DNA of 64,000 nt, taken from contig OU612072.1 of NCBI GenBank assembly GCA_914767715.1, positions 7,688,001-7,752,000 of the forward strand. The letters are read 5' to 3'. The position numbers were made by a program, and so were the translations under genes. The stretch comes from Membranipora membranacea. Its lineage: Eukaryota; Bryozoa; Gymnolaemata; Cheilostomatida; Membraniporidae. Each line of letters opens with the position of its first letter. Position 1 is the first letter of the stretch. Of the stretch, positions 51,201 to 63,172 are shown piece by piece. The notes beneath the pieces were generated by a model. That model was not told the origin of the DNA. It saw nothing but the letters and a program-made list of their open reading frames with translations, and searched no databases.

Positions 51201-54200
51201 TGTTAGTTTTCACCTTAAGCACAATAGGTCTCCCTTTGCCACCCTATTAAACAGACCCTTATAAACCTGGGGGCTTGTATGGAGTAGTGACCTTTCATGA
51301 AGAGGCAAAGGGGATCAGATAAGATTGAACCGAACATAGATTATATGACCCCAAGTCTTCACCTTTATCCACCAGATCGCTCCATACTCCTGTCTTATAG
51401 GCCATGCGATCTTGGTCCATTGACCTCATTGACCATAGCCTAACCTAGCCTGTCTGACAAGGTTTGTTGTTGAAACCCTCCAAGGCTTTACCCCCCAAAC
51501 AAAGCTCGCCAACACAGGCTAATCATAACCGTAATATTGATTCGAGACTGCCTACATAACCCCAGAGGAAAATGGTATTGAACATTAATAATGATAAATA
51601 ATGTAATAAATAAGATCATCATCCTTTGTTGACGTTGTTGCTATTTTAGAGTGATTACATGGAGAGAAGTCCAGAGATCTCATCTGCATGCTATAAGATA
51701 GAGGGTATCAGGCAGAGCAGCAGGGGCAGACTTCATTTATACTACCTACCTTACAACTACACAAGGGAGACAAACCCTAAAAATCAGACAGGGGACATTA
51801 CTCTTGTAACCCAGCTTAGTATTGACAGACTCGGGGTGAGTGGCTAATGTTTATAGCAGTTCACATGATTGAAATTAAACCAGAATATCACATCTGTGCT
51901 TGCAAGCAAGCTGATCATGTCATACTATTAAATATATATGTATATACACACCAATGAAAGACTGGCGGGCGTACACACATGTGGTTCTCAAACTAAATTA
52001 ACTCTAACAATCAAAGATACACATCCTAGTATGAAACAGACATGCTTTGCAAACAAAGAGCTCTTATTATAACAAGGAGTAACTTCTATTCCTCCTATCT
52101 TATAACATCAGTTTGCTTGTTCCCCCATCTTAAAACTTTGATGTTATAACTTCAAACTTATCTCAATATCAGGTCACATGACTTGGTGAGATGATAGACC
52201 CCATTAGAGTGGCGTAAGTGTACAGCAGCGAGAATGTTCTTCGTACAAATGAGGAAAAGTACCATGGCTAGATATGGCTAATATATTTAAAAGATATATA
52301 TATATGAATAAATACATATCATAAATTCCCCTAAGCAGAGACAGATTTTTTCATGCTTGTGGTGTTCACCAGGTATATAATACCATGTTAGAAATATCAT
52401 ATATTGATGACTGGGTTGGTTAGTGGTGATACATTCTCATGTTAGACAGCCATGAGTTGTAGTCCCATGAAAAAATATGACTGCATAACCGTTCTTATGA
52501 TTAGATCTAGGATCAAGTCTGTTGTTCGAAGACACATACATCAACAAAAAATGCCTCCTACTGATCAAATCTGACTCATCGAAATCGGGGACTTAAATCT
52601 AGAAATATTTGGAACCTGCTTTGATATTTGGTATTCCCTCAGTTTGACATATATCTTTATACTTATCTGTGTCTGTAGGTTTTGGAGATGTTATGTCAGC
52701 ACTGGACGGGCCCGATGTCTCTGGCTTTGTATCTCAGTGACAGCGAGGCTCAGCAGTTTCATGACTATGTCTCAAACTCCCCGGTTATAAGAGTGAGGAA
52801 AAATATAGGATATCACATCGTATTCAAAACGGGGGTAAGTAAGCTCGATCATGTCCCATGCCTGGTAAATTTTCTTGTGTTGAATTTTTTTAATAAATCG
52901 CACAGGGTGACAAAGGGCTGACCGGTGCTTTTGTCAAATTAAAAAAATTGGCATTTTCTGACAGAATTCAATATACCTGTAAGTGAAAATTAATAATTGT
53001 ACTACATGTTTAAGGGAAATCTTATTTGTAATTTGGTTTGATTTTTGGACAACAATATGAACAGTTATAGAACTCAGAACTGCTCCTAACTTTATTTCTT
53101 TGGTGTTTCCTTGTAGACGTTTGTCGCGCTGTTGGTTATCAGACTCTCTGCTTTTGTGACAAAGGTGTTAACAGAAATTCAGGCACCAGATTCCTTCATT
53201 TAGTAAAAACTTGTATCAATGAATAAATGAGTCATTAAAATATTGTTTTCCGTTTCTTTTGCAGACTCATTATCCAGTTAATTACCTGCGGAATGTAGCA
53301 CTAGACCATGCGCAGACAGAGTATGTGTTCTTGACAGATATAGATTTCATACCTATGGTTAACATGTACAATTATCTCAGGGAGGCGTGCAATAAATACG
53401 ATATACACAACAAGAAAATTGTAAGTGGTATTTGGTGACTGATAAAAGTTTGTTTCTCAGGAAATTCAACATGCTAGACATGTTTAGATTGACTGATAGA
53501 CGTTTTATCAATCTTAGCCATAACATACACGGAGAAACGTTGAGCAAGTAGTTTCTGGATTGTCTGAAAAAACATAATTTTACTGTGAATAAATCTGACG
53601 ATTGGGTAGGATATCGTAAAATTGTGAATGGCCTACATAAACAACCAGGTTTTTATTCTTTGTAGGCGCTGGTGATACCAGCATTTGAGACTCAGCAATA
53701 TAGACCAGAGATGCCTTATGATAAAGAGGAACTGAAGAAATATGTAGATAAGGGTCAAGTACAGATATTCAGGTTTGTCTCCCCTCACCTCATTGTGTAC
53801 AAACCCAATCTTATCACTAGTGGCGCACATTTACCATCAATATACAAATAGCCTCGTACCTTGGTAGTATAAATGATCAACAATTGTAATCCAAACTTTA
53901 GAAATATTTGAGTATAAAAATGTCCAAGATTGGCAATTTGTCATTGAAGCGTACTTTAGCTGACATTTGCAGACATAGCTGGTTAAGAAATTCTTCGCCA
54001 TCTCCGCACATTGCGGTGGGAATCTTCAGCTACATTGCCCCTACGTTTGGTCTAATTGAATTATACGGATGATATAATGGGGTTGTTCCTATATCAAGGA
54101 GGGAACAAATCCAAATTATCATCAAACCTCTTCCATTGTGTTTTTTTTAAGTTATTTTTCTGTTGTAGATATGATGTTTGGCCTCAGGGTCACGCCCCAA

Positions 54201-55405
54201 CAAACTACTCCAGGTGGTTTGAGTCTAGTCAGCCTTATAAAATTACGTGGCAGCCTAATTATGAGCCTTATATAGCAGTAAGCCGTGAGCTGGTACCAAA
54301 ATATGACGAACGATTCTTCGGCTTTGGCTGGAATAAAGTCTCACATATTATGGAATTGGACGCTCAAGGGTAAGGTCAACACACCATAACACAGAAAAGC
54401 CGGTCACACGGCGCAAAGAAACAATGTAAAATTTTTCGTGATGCTTCTTCAACACACAAGGGAGCATTTAGTAACACCAGCAATATCTTCTCACTAGAAA
54501 TTGCAGTAATTTCATTCCGGAATTCTCATCATCATGCCATATTGATTCTAAAAATGTTCAGAATGTAGGGCCACATTTCCTTTGATGCACCGATCACTGA
54601 ATATAAGTCTAGCCCATTATTTGAGAAATAAACTTGATCCTGAACTTTAGGCAAGCTTAGCCACTCATTTTTGACTGCGTATTTACGCTGCTAGTAAAAT
54701 GATCTGCTTGAAATCTCTGTAGAATAGATGAGACAACTTATGCTCACTGGTGTTCTTATTTTGTTTGTAGATTCTCCCTGACAGTAGTACCTAGTGCTTA
54801 CATCATGCACTCGCCTCATGCACCCAGCTTAGATATATCTCAATTCAGATCTAGTCACACCTACAGAAAGTAAGTAACACTCAGTACAACAGCTGTCAAT
54901 ATGCTAGAGTGAATTAACTTTAAACTACTGAGGGAAATGTGTGCTCAATAAACTCTGTATATGTTAAAGATAACTAAGTGAGGTCTTGCTCTCAGAATAG
55001 TCAACTTACAGGCAAATAATTAGATTGACTGAAAGTCAAAATCAGGGTACAAAACAGGGGACCTAGGTGAAATAGTCACCGTTCTACCATGTGCCATGAG
55101 ACATCATAACTAGCCTTTATTCCACCACCCCTCCATCCCCAAATTTTTGTTATATCTGAGCTAAACAGAACTCCCCTGAGTGGCAGTCGCGATTCAACAC
55201 AAATGAATCGGAGGATGATATTTTTTATGTAATAAATACTCTTTGCTTGTTGCGATTCATTCTCTTATATTCAGCCTTGTTGTTTTTGTTTCTCACTGTT
55301 GATGTATTTTCATTTAGGTGTGTCAAGACTCTCAAGAAAGAATTCCAGAAAGATCTCAGCCGACGTTATGGTATACGAGCTTTAAAATATCTCTCTAATG
55401 ACTAG
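42215..55405 (+). CDS. LARGE1: LARGE xylosyl/glucuronyltransferase
   Basis: Sixteen exons, all phase-consistent, giving 720 residues (human LARGE1 has 756): 42215-42296, 43200-43305, 43765-43831, 44270-44441, 45090-45220, 45928-46086, 49659-49790, 50693-50818, 50979-51173, 51650-51835, 52679-52834, 53265-53420, 53666-53772, 54169-54369, 54771-54869, 55318-55405. The type II Golgi enzyme extends the xylose-glucuronate repeat (matriglycan) on alpha-dystroglycan. Seen: a membrane anchor (about 8-26) and a short coiled coil (about 45-62). The GT8-type xylosyltransferase domain starts at [12 protein letters not shown], with DTD at 191-193 and GRGYNTGV. The GT49-type glucuronyltransferase domain has [24 protein letters not shown] (DID at 529-531), GHAPTNY and FGFGWNKV. 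Both catalytic DxD motifs are intact and the C-terminus [11 protein letters not shown] is family-like. Could equally be the single invertebrate orthologue of LARGE1 and LARGE2. Intron 6 hosts an antisense gene. Confidence 0.95.
42999..43015 (+). repeat. Poly-G run
   Basis: Seventeen consecutive G residues in intron 1 of LARGE. This is a simple repeat; its length in the assembly may be unreliable. Confidence 0.95.
46728..46808. repeat. Foldback hairpin in LARGE intron 6
   Basis: The arms GGCCACGGGTTT...GGTTTTT and AAAACCCGTGGCC pair, and an outer TAGCCTA/TAGGCTA pair extends the stem. The whole makes a roughly 80-bp imperfect palindrome with an A/C-rich loop. It is probably a MITE or foldback remnant. 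Confidence 0.8.
47045..48534 (-). CDS. Secreted fibrinogen-related domain protein (ficolin/tenascin-like lectin)
   Basis: Four exons: 48534-48478, 48354-48172, 47957-47687 and 47295-47045 (TAG), phases 0, 0 and 1, giving 253 residues. Residues 1-17 are a signal peptide ([17 protein letters not shown]). After a short linker (no collagen or coiled-coil region), one full fibrinogen C-terminal domain runs from about residue 40 to the end. It shows [12 protein letters not shown] at the exon 2/3 junction, [19 protein letters not shown], the calcium-site run DRDND (186-190), the C196-C209 pair around [11 protein letters not shown], and a terminal [17 protein letters not shown]. Such proteins usually bind acetylated sugars outside the cell, often in innate immunity; ligand unknown here. 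The whole gene lies antisense within intron 6 of LARGE, with its own TATA box. Confidence 0.93.
48591..48598 (-). promoter_or_regulatory. TATA box of the fibrinogen-domain gene
   Basis: The minus strand reads CATATATAAAGCAGG, a near-consensus TATA box. It lies about 57-64 bases upstream of the ATG at 48534, so transcription would start near 48560-48568 with a very short 5' UTR. This supports the single-exon leader chosen for the gene. Confidence 0.7.
48654..49419. repeat. 187-bp tandem repeat upstream of the fibrinogen-domain gene
   Basis: Copies start with CCTGATGAGTTGGT at 48654, 48841 and 49028, spaced exactly 187 bp. The first two are almost identical over their full length. The third is split: its first 50 bases are followed by about 210 unrelated bases, and the diverged remainder (ATTAGTTTTCCATAATG to GAGAAGAGCAAATGACTT) resumes near 49293. 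The array begins about 55 bp upstream of the TATA box. Confidence 0.93.
52100..52149. repeat. Short hairpin with 11-bp arms
   Basis: TTATAACATCA at 52100-52110 is the exact reverse complement of TGATGTTATAA at 52139-52149. It lies in LARGE intron 10 and may be a MITE relic. Confidence 0.7.
53117..53164 (+). other. Possible in-frame cassette exon of LARGE
   Basis: A 48-bp open segment is bounded by ccttgtag and AAG|gtgtta. It is phase 0 at both ends, like the exons on either side (52834 and 53265). Inclusion would add 16 mostly hydrophobic residues ([16 protein letters not shown]) just before the THYPVN block of the glucuronyltransferase domain. Human LARGE1 has no insert here, so it may be a chance signal. 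Confidence 0.25.
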
Positions 55406-56418
55406 CTGATCATCTGCTTGCCTTCTGTAATACAAAATAGACTTAGTATAATAGCTTTGTAACTGTCTTAGTATAGTATTCTTAGTTTTGTACAGTTTCT
55501 TATGGGTCAAGTATCGATGACAGGTGATGGCATGGTGCTATTTTTATAATGTAATTCGATTTCATGACCACATGTCTTTGATTTCTTTTAATGGCCATGT
55601 AGACAGAAGTCTCAGGTAATGATTTTGATTTTTTGCACTCTGCACGGTGCAGTTTAGGCAAGATGCCGGAATAGTTCTACTTTTACATCTATGACTTCAA
55701 TGAAATAATGAGATTTTTGATATTATGGTAGAAATGAAGAAAAGTTTATCAGATATTTTTTTCAATGTGACAACTTTGGCCTTCAAGTTTACTTCTTGTT
55801 CTCCGGACAAAATGGTTTTACTCAAAATGAACTCTAATTTTTGTCCTCAGACCATTGAGTGTGCTGATTCTTTGGCAGTCCTCTGGCATTCCAATTAAGA
55901 TTGGGGCAATATGTAAATTTGTACACTATTTCCCCCGAGAATTCCAGGATAGTTGCATTGTTGGAATGGTGTTGCGGGTCTAGATGATACTCATCTGTTG
56001 TTTACATCATTTACTTCAGTGCTTGATCATAGTTTATGGCAAATGATTGTTAACAGCGAGTGCAGTGAAATCCCTTTTTGACTGACACTCCATTCCCAAA
56101 ATATAAGGTTGTGATATAGGGTTCAGCATGCAAAACTGTGATGATTTTTAATGAAATTGCCATTGTTTAAGTGCGTTATATATAACCATGATAATTCTGA
56201 AGCTCTTCAATGTTTAATAATTCCTGATACAAATAAGCTTGGTGACCAATGCTGCACAGAGTCTTTCAAATCTCAAGCTCTGTATTGTCCAACCCTTGCT
56301 AAAGAGGAGACAACTCCAGAATATGGAATATGCCAATCGATGCGGCATTTTGTTGTTCTCTTTGTCTCTCAGCCCTTTTTATTGATAATTTACGGCCCTG
56401 GTAAGCTACGATTGCCTA

Positions 56419-56424
56419 AATAAA
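56419..56424 (+). terminator. Candidate LARGE polyadenylation signal
   Basis: The first clear AATAAA after the LARGE stop codon (55405) that I noticed, implying a 3' UTR of about 1 kb. A variant signal closer to the stop could be used instead. Confidence 0.35.
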
Positions 56425-57710
56425 TAAAAAAAGGGTCATGTGAGAAATTTTGGATCGAACTGTCTAGATTTGGCAGGTATCTGTTAACTTTAAACTTGTA
56501 ACTTGTACTTTTGTACTACATTTGGCAAGTACAATACCCTTTAAGGTTGTAAATTCGCTATTGTATGTGTACTAGTGGTTTGCTTGTTGGTCCACCATCA
56601 AACATTTTAGGATCTTGATAATCATAAACTACTTGATTATCGGAGAAACATATCATCCTCATATTATTTTCGTGTGTTGGCTAAGTAAAGCGCTACATTT
56701 GAAAGCGAGACACTCTTTTTATCCAAAAATAATTGCTGCCTAATTCAACTTGGGTTAAGATAGATATGTGTTTTTTTATATTTTTGGATATTTTTATTGG
56801 TGAGTGTCCATCTCTGATTTCGCCAGCTATGAGTTGTCTCATTCAAATTTTTCATAAAATTATCGAATAGATAAGTGAGCGGTTGTTCCAGTCAATATCT
56901 TCGCCAATAAAGTATATTATATCCTTAACAGCACCGTTATCTTGGCTGGCTCGCTCTCCTTTATCTACTTTACTCTACTTTATCTGCATTGCCACTTGCA
57001 CTTTTTTAACTCTAGCCAGCACTAGACTAGGCGGTGTTGTAAAACTCCTATGGCACAGTGTTCTCTATAAATACTGCAATGTTGGTGACACAAAGTCCTC
57101 TCACTGTGGGAGAAAACTCCCCAACCAATGACAACATGTTTGTTTGACGGCACAAGAATTGTGTAGCTAGATTTGAAAGAAACTTTGTTGTTCTTCAGCT
57201 GAAATCATCATAGCAAAAGGGTATGGGATGGGGTATATGGTAGGACGGGTCAGAGTGAGCCTTATCGCGGGGGTTGAATTTATAGCCCCAGATTTTCGAG
57301 TGTTGATTAGATCTGGGGTAGCGGAAGAGAATCTGGGGTTGCCAAATTTAAAAGGCTAGAGAAAAGCTCACATTCACTTATGAACTTGAGTGAGCCTAAG
57401 GGCGCGCCCATCTTGTTATTACTAAGTTACCACTGCCGACTACAATCATATTTCACTCTAAGGTTTTTCATTGGTGGAGTGGAATAAAATTAGGAGGTCT
57501 AATGAAGTTCATGAAGCATGATGATTTCATTGAAACTGTTGCAGCTACTATACGATACAGCTAACAAAACTGAGCTAATCCTTGAATGGCTTCGACATGC
57601 CATTCCTCCATCCCAAGTTTATATTAACTCCTTGATTCAATTCTACTCCAAACACATCCTAGTGAGTTATGTTTGCAAGCAAAATCAAAATAGAATCATG
57701 ATATTTTACA

Positions 57711-57812
57711 TTATTGTAAACTGTCCCAATGATGCTTTACAATATTTGTAAACTGTCCTACCCTCCTATTGTAAAGTGTCTCCCTATTGTAAAGTGTCTC
57801 CCTATTGCTGAC
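57711..57812 (+). repeat. Degenerate short tandem repeat
   Basis: Units of about 20 bp (CTATTGTAAAGTGTCTCC) occur twice in direct succession near 57766-57802. They are flanked by looser copies containing TTGTAAACTGTCC and TTGCTGACTGTCC. Confidence 0.75.
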
Positions 57813-58007
57813 TGTCCCGTCTCAAGGGCCTATCTATTTATGGTTATTCTTTAAGAGTTAGGGCCCCTAGCCGATGCATACTATAATGTTCGGGCTGCCA
57901 CTGTGGAAATGGAATGAGATTGCGGGATGTGAGTGCATGATTCCAGGAGTGAATATTGATCGGGCTTGCTATTTAGTGTCCTCAGATAATTCTATTTTTG
58001 GGATATG

Positions 58008-58105
58008 AGGTGGCCTAACTGATGATTGGAGGAACTTTGATAACGCAAATGATCACATCCTTTGTTATCAGGCGCGAGGTCCCGGGTTCAATCCCCACTG
58101 TCGTC
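58008..58105 (+). repeat. tRNA-derived SINE remnant
   Basis: An A-box-like TGGCCTAACTGATGATTGG is followed about 60 bp later by a B-box-like CGGGTTCAATCCC. The flanking sequence does not fold as a normal tRNA. The ORF spanning 58022-58459 is best explained as SINE sequence read through. Confidence 0.55.
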
Positions 58106-59018
58106 TCGAGGGTTTTACCCTTGATCCTCCCTACCCACATACTACAAAACATAGAATCAACTTCAACCAACATCTCTCACACATCACAGACATCTCAAAC
58201 TCAGACAACTCTCATAATCACAAAGCCGACTGATGGAACTACTCTACCTTTTGCCTTCCAACATCTGGGTTGTGTTCTATCAGTAATAATTGAATTTGTC
58301 AAGGGGTCTTCGAGCACTAGGGGCTTCCATCACCTGTTATCTGGGGAGTACAGTTTCATACCACTTCCCTCTCCCCACATAAGACAAGACAAGACAACTG
58401 ATGACTGTGCTAACTGTTCACTGCCAGGCGATGTAAACAGAAGTATCTGGCGATTCTGATAACATGGGAAAATACTCGGCAGTAATCTACTACATGTCTC
58501 ATGCTGAAACTTTGTTGTCATACCAATTATGCTATCCATAATTCTTTATATTTATAGATTTGATCATCAATTGGAGGAAGTAAAATTTAAAAGTGACCAG
58601 GAAATCTGGTGATTGTTGGGCTATTACCAGAATAAATTAACAATTGTTCACTAGTTTGATCAATATTGGATGTAATTTGATCAGCGGTGTCAAACTGAAG
58701 CTTCTGGGTTAATTGAGAGTGTCATGTTGGATCAATAATAGCTTTGGCTTGATTAGGGTGCATCATAAACATCTATGCTGTGCACCGAACAATTATAGAT
58801 AAACAGCGAATTGTAAAGAGGATAGTTTTATTGCTCTCATGTATATCTTAAAGGAATTCGTTCTATTGGTTGCAATGGTAGGAGAAATTGATATTGTTCC
58901 ATTTTAGAATACATATTGTGTAAACGGTATCGTCTTTTCATACAACGTATATATTTTCACATTTTGATCGCACATGCTTGAATGCAGATTTTCAAAAAAC
59001 AAGTTTGCTAGTTTTTTA

Positions 59019-62000
59019 ATGGTGCACTTCATCTTATTCTTATACATTCAGGTTTGCGCTCCTATTTCGTGTGCAAGTTCTACTCTAAACTATCATCATA
59101 AACACATACCCTTAGAGGCTGAGTATCATCTATCTTCAGATGACAGGATCCTATCCACCTCTTCGTTGTTATCATGTGCTTACCTATGCACAGGGTACAG
59201 CTGCTGTCTGTCCTTCTCATACCAATCCGAAAATGGCTCCTGCATATTGTCGTCAGAATTTCCTCATACTCTACAGGTTCAGCGGGACGCCAGTATTGAA
59301 TTGTTTCATGTCCAAGGTAAATAATCATGACAAGGTTCTTGCACCAAAACATACTATCAGAACCACATTTCTCTCAAAAAGAGAAAACCTTTTTACCTTT
59401 CCAGATGTTTGTGCATGGGCAATTGTTTGTATCATTGCAAACATCACTAAAGTGTTCAGGGAAGCAGAAAACAACCATCGTTCATATCATAGTAATCTCA
59501 TAGCAGTGAACAAAAAACATAAATTTACTCAAAAATATTTAATGATACAAACATTTCAAAGTGCAAAAACCCAGGGTCTAGAAGGGTCTAGAGTGGGTTA
59601 TCTCCTCCAGGATACCTTTGACCAACACTGTTCCGTGATAATTTCTTGTGTAAGGTTAGCAGCCTGGTTACTGTAATAGGGAAGCTAGGGCTGACCCTCT
59701 AGACCCTGTGTTTTCGAACATTGAAATTGTTTACAGCATTCAATAATGTCCTTGTGTGTTTTTGTTCATTGCTATGAAATGACTTTGGTATAAAGAGTGG
59801 TTTTTTGCTTTCCAAAACACTTTAAAAGATAAGTAATTGATCTTGAATATCAAATTTAAACGATAACCTTTTTCATACAGAAGATACCAGACACCCGTTT
59901 GCCTGCGGAGGCTTTGGTGACTTAGTAAGCTCAGGATATCCAGCCACACCTGTTGGTGGATGCTGTAGAGATGATTGTAGTTCACAGCTAGATTGTACCT
60001 CATATAAAGTACTCGAGTCCGGATGCTACGGTGTAATAGGGCCCCCCTCAGTTGTGGTTGTAAATCTGGCTGCCAGCAACACAGATAGATCTGTGTTTGT
60101 TAAGAAGTCAGCAATGAATGATGTGATCTTATACAATATAACTGCTGTAGAAGCACCAGGTAAGAGCCATAGTACCACATATGAGTTTGTTAAGAGAAGG
60201 TCTTAATATACATGTGTTCTGAAAATGTTAGTACACTTTAAATGATCTACCTTCCCTAGAATAAAATTAATTATACAATTACATGTAGGTATCGCTAGCA
60301 AATCTGCACTATTTTAATTTTCTTTTATTAGTGACTGGAACTATTATGCTGTATAACATTCCAGACAGCAGGGGATTGACTGTAACCAATCCTAAAGCAT
60401 CTGTCACCAACTACTACATCAGCCACCACCTTTCATTACCTGCTCTCAACTGGACAATCTGCTTTTGGGCAAAGTTCTCAAAGTTAACTGTCGGTACAAC
60501 TATCTTCAGCATAGCTACGGAATGTAAGGACTTTCTTTATCTGAGTCTGAATTAAATTGCATTGAAGAATATCGTTCAAACTTGATTTATTCCCATTTTT
60601 TTGTTCCCATTGAATCTCTGCAGATGATAATATGAAAATTCAACCATGTCCATGCAATCAAATCATTTCCAGTATGAAACTCGGACGTTCTAATGATTTC
60701 CCATACCAGTACCTGTCAGGTGTAATTAAAGTTTAAAACCTGCAAGGTTAGAACTCCAAGAGGAGTAATTGTGTTTGAGCGCCAAGAAAGTATTTCAATG
60801 ATAGAAACGTTTTTGTATCCAGGGCGAGACAATTACATCAATGTACAATACAGGCCAGGATATTCGAAGCTCTACATTATCATTGCGGCAATTAACCGGT
60901 CAAAGAATTTGCCAGCTTTTGATATCTCTTATGAAATGGAGACAAACAGCTGGAGATATTACTGCATATCTACCATATCTACGCTGTGGGACTCTGGCGA
61001 TAAAATGCAATTTATGGTATGATTTTCGTTACATATTAGGTATGGTATTTATGAAGCAATTAGAATCAGATTGAATTAAGCCTTTAATTGAACAGTCAAA
61101 GTCAGCTAGAGGGTATTTGGCATGCTCTTTGGCACCGTGTTACAACTTTTTTATCTGAGAATGCTTAACATCTAAAAGTCAACTTTTTATTAAACAATTG
61201 AATGCTATATTATACTTTTTCAAGTTTTCCTCATTGGAAGATGGAAGTGATGCATGGACGGCTATGTTTGTCCAGTCAGTTGATGGGGTTACTTCAGAAC
61301 CATCTCCTCAAACTGCCTCCCTTGTACTCTTCAATGAGCAGGACTCACACCGAGGTAATCTATCGTCTCTTTCTTTGTGAGTTCACAACCATTTCTGTGC
61401 TATGCCTGCTGAATGTCGCTATTTAATGACATATAAGTGTACAAGGTTGAGAACCATCTCAATACCAATTTTAATGCTGTTTGCAGGAGGATTTGAGGCA
61501 TATGAATCTAGTGAGGGATCTGTGGCATGTTTGAATATTTGGAGTGGAGTTTTCTCATCGGAGGAAATGCTTGACTTTTCCCGGTGTGAAAGTCAAGGAG
61601 ACTTATTTCACCTCAGCAACGATTCTGGTACTTTGTATGGTGATGTTTATGGAGAGCTCTCATCAGAAGACACTGCCAGTCAATGTAATGTTTCACTTAA
61701 CAAGTTGATTTATGGCCTGTTTGAGTTATTGATCTAGGTTATGTTGCTAATGATTCACCAACATTGATTAGGATACTGTTTTTCTGATATCAACAGCCCA
61801 AAAATGTGGCACTGATTTTGCTGTCATAACTAGACGAAAATCAAGTTATGTTGATCACTGGCAAGTCCCTGTCCATTTAACCAAAGTATATCAATCAAAG
61901 TTATAAAAAAAGTGATACTCATAATATTACTTAATCAAAAAACTGAGAAAGTGTGCAAGCACATGCTGTACATTTGTATGTATTAAGATTCACGAATAAG

Positions 62001-63172
62001 CAACTTGCTTTGTAGCTCAGGTAACATGCATTGCAATTGTTATAAACCCTTTTTTTTCAGATACGGAAGTCAAGTTACGTTATGGAATTCCAGAACAGCG
62101 GGGCCTAACTCTGACAAATCCACTATCATCCGTAGACAACTTCTATGCTTCGGGAACAATATCAATGCCTGCTTTGAATTGGACACTTTGCTTCTGGGCA
62201 AAAATTTCAGAAATTAAACTGGAAACAACTTTGATCAGCATAGCAACACAAGGTAAATCTGTGAGCAAAACTCGTTCACTAACTAATAGCGACTAAAATA
62301 TTAGGCATTTCCAGCATATGGCATAGGAATGCTCTTAGTATTCAGGATACCTAAAGACAGAATTTTGTTGTCATCGTGTTGGGCGGCATGATATTGCTGC
62401 CATAAGTCTTGTGTTTCTCAAAAGATCTCAGGAATATGGATCCAGTCTGCCCCCAAACTGTTTTTCTATCAAATTCTAAGTTTTTCCAGCCATAGCTTAT
62501 AACTGAAACTTGATTGATCTCTAAAAAAACCCACGTGTATAATAATGCACAATCAAAATGAAATCTACTTCTATTTGGGATACCTGTGCAGAAGAGAAGC
62601 GATAGGACTTTAGCCGGTATCGTGCATGGACATTTTTGCATTTATAAAACATTATATAGAAGACAAAATCCTTCACAATTTATGATTTTTCCATATTAGA
62701 TTAAATACTAATAGTAAGTGCTAAAAGGAGGTTGAAGGTCGCTACAAACTTTTTTCCAGCATTATCTGTTCACAACTATTTTGAGAGCAACTAAGTTGAT
62801 ATATGGGATGATGCCATTAGTTAAAGTGCTATCACTACATCATATAAACATATTTGTGAAGCTTATTATTGTTATGACAATGAAATGAGACAATCATACA
62901 TGTTGATCACGGAGAGGGAAGTTGAAAACTAAATTTTGTTTTACTTAAGCAGATTCTCTCACTCTCTCTCTCTTCATGTTGCAGCAGAAAACAACTATTT
63001 CTTCATGCAGTATCTTCCAAACCAGCCATATCTGAAAATACGGTCATATATTATTCATGGAAATGGTGAGCTACACCATGATGTTATTCTGGTGGAAGAT
63101 AAATGGGTGTTTTACTGCGCCGAAAATGAACATGTCAACCCAGATGGCGACGGGGAGCTCAAAAGTTTGAGG
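59019..63172 (+). CDS. Secreted/surface protein with PAN-like and tandem pentraxin-like domains (5' part)
   Basis: Eight exons, all phase-consistent: 59019-59316, 59881-60159, 60332-60523, 60823-61016, 61225-61354, 61487-61684, 62061-62252 and 62985-63172. The next exon (phase 0) lies beyond the window. The start at 59019 gives signal peptide MVHFILFLYIQVCAPISC; an in-frame ATG at 58974 would only lengthen it. Exons 1 and 2 encode Cys-rich modules; the first (C-A-Y-L-C, CCLSFSY, CILSS) fits a PAN/apple domain. Exons 3-6 encode one pentraxin-like LamG fold: ALNWTICFWAK, IFSIAT, LVLFNEQDSHRGGFEAYESS, VACLNIWSGVFSSEEM. The classic HxCxSWxS signature is altered (YYCIST...LWDS). Exons 7-8 start a second copy: exon 7 is 192 nt like exon 3, with the same phase. 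Probably an extracellular recognition or adhesion protein; ligand unknown. Confidence 0.85.
59440..59835. mobile_element. Foldback element in intron 1 of the PAN-pentraxin gene
   Basis: The left arm (about 59445-59605) and the reverse complement of the right arm (about 59685-59830) align imperfectly over roughly 140 bp. They share blocks such as CTCATAGCAGTGAACAAAAA / TTCATAGCAATGAACAAAAA and CAGGGTCTAGA / CAGGGTCTAGA. The spacer between the arms is about 80 bp. It has no coding capacity and fits a foldback or MITE-type transposon. Confidence 0.75.

Larger units (their letters stand above)
55406..58973. other. LARGE 3' UTR and intergenic DNA
   Basis: The first part is probably the LARGE 3' UTR, with an AATAAA at 56419-56424 inside CTAAATAAATAAAAAAA. 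The rest is AT-rich with a short tandem repeat near 57711-57812 and a tRNA-derived repeat near 58008-58105. No exon was recognised. Confidence 0.45.

Noticed and set aside
58022-58459. 145-residue ORF on the plus strand with a Thr/Ser-rich middle
   Set aside because: It starts in a tRNA-like SINE region (B-box read as protein), has no splice context or domain, and is best explained by repeat DNA.
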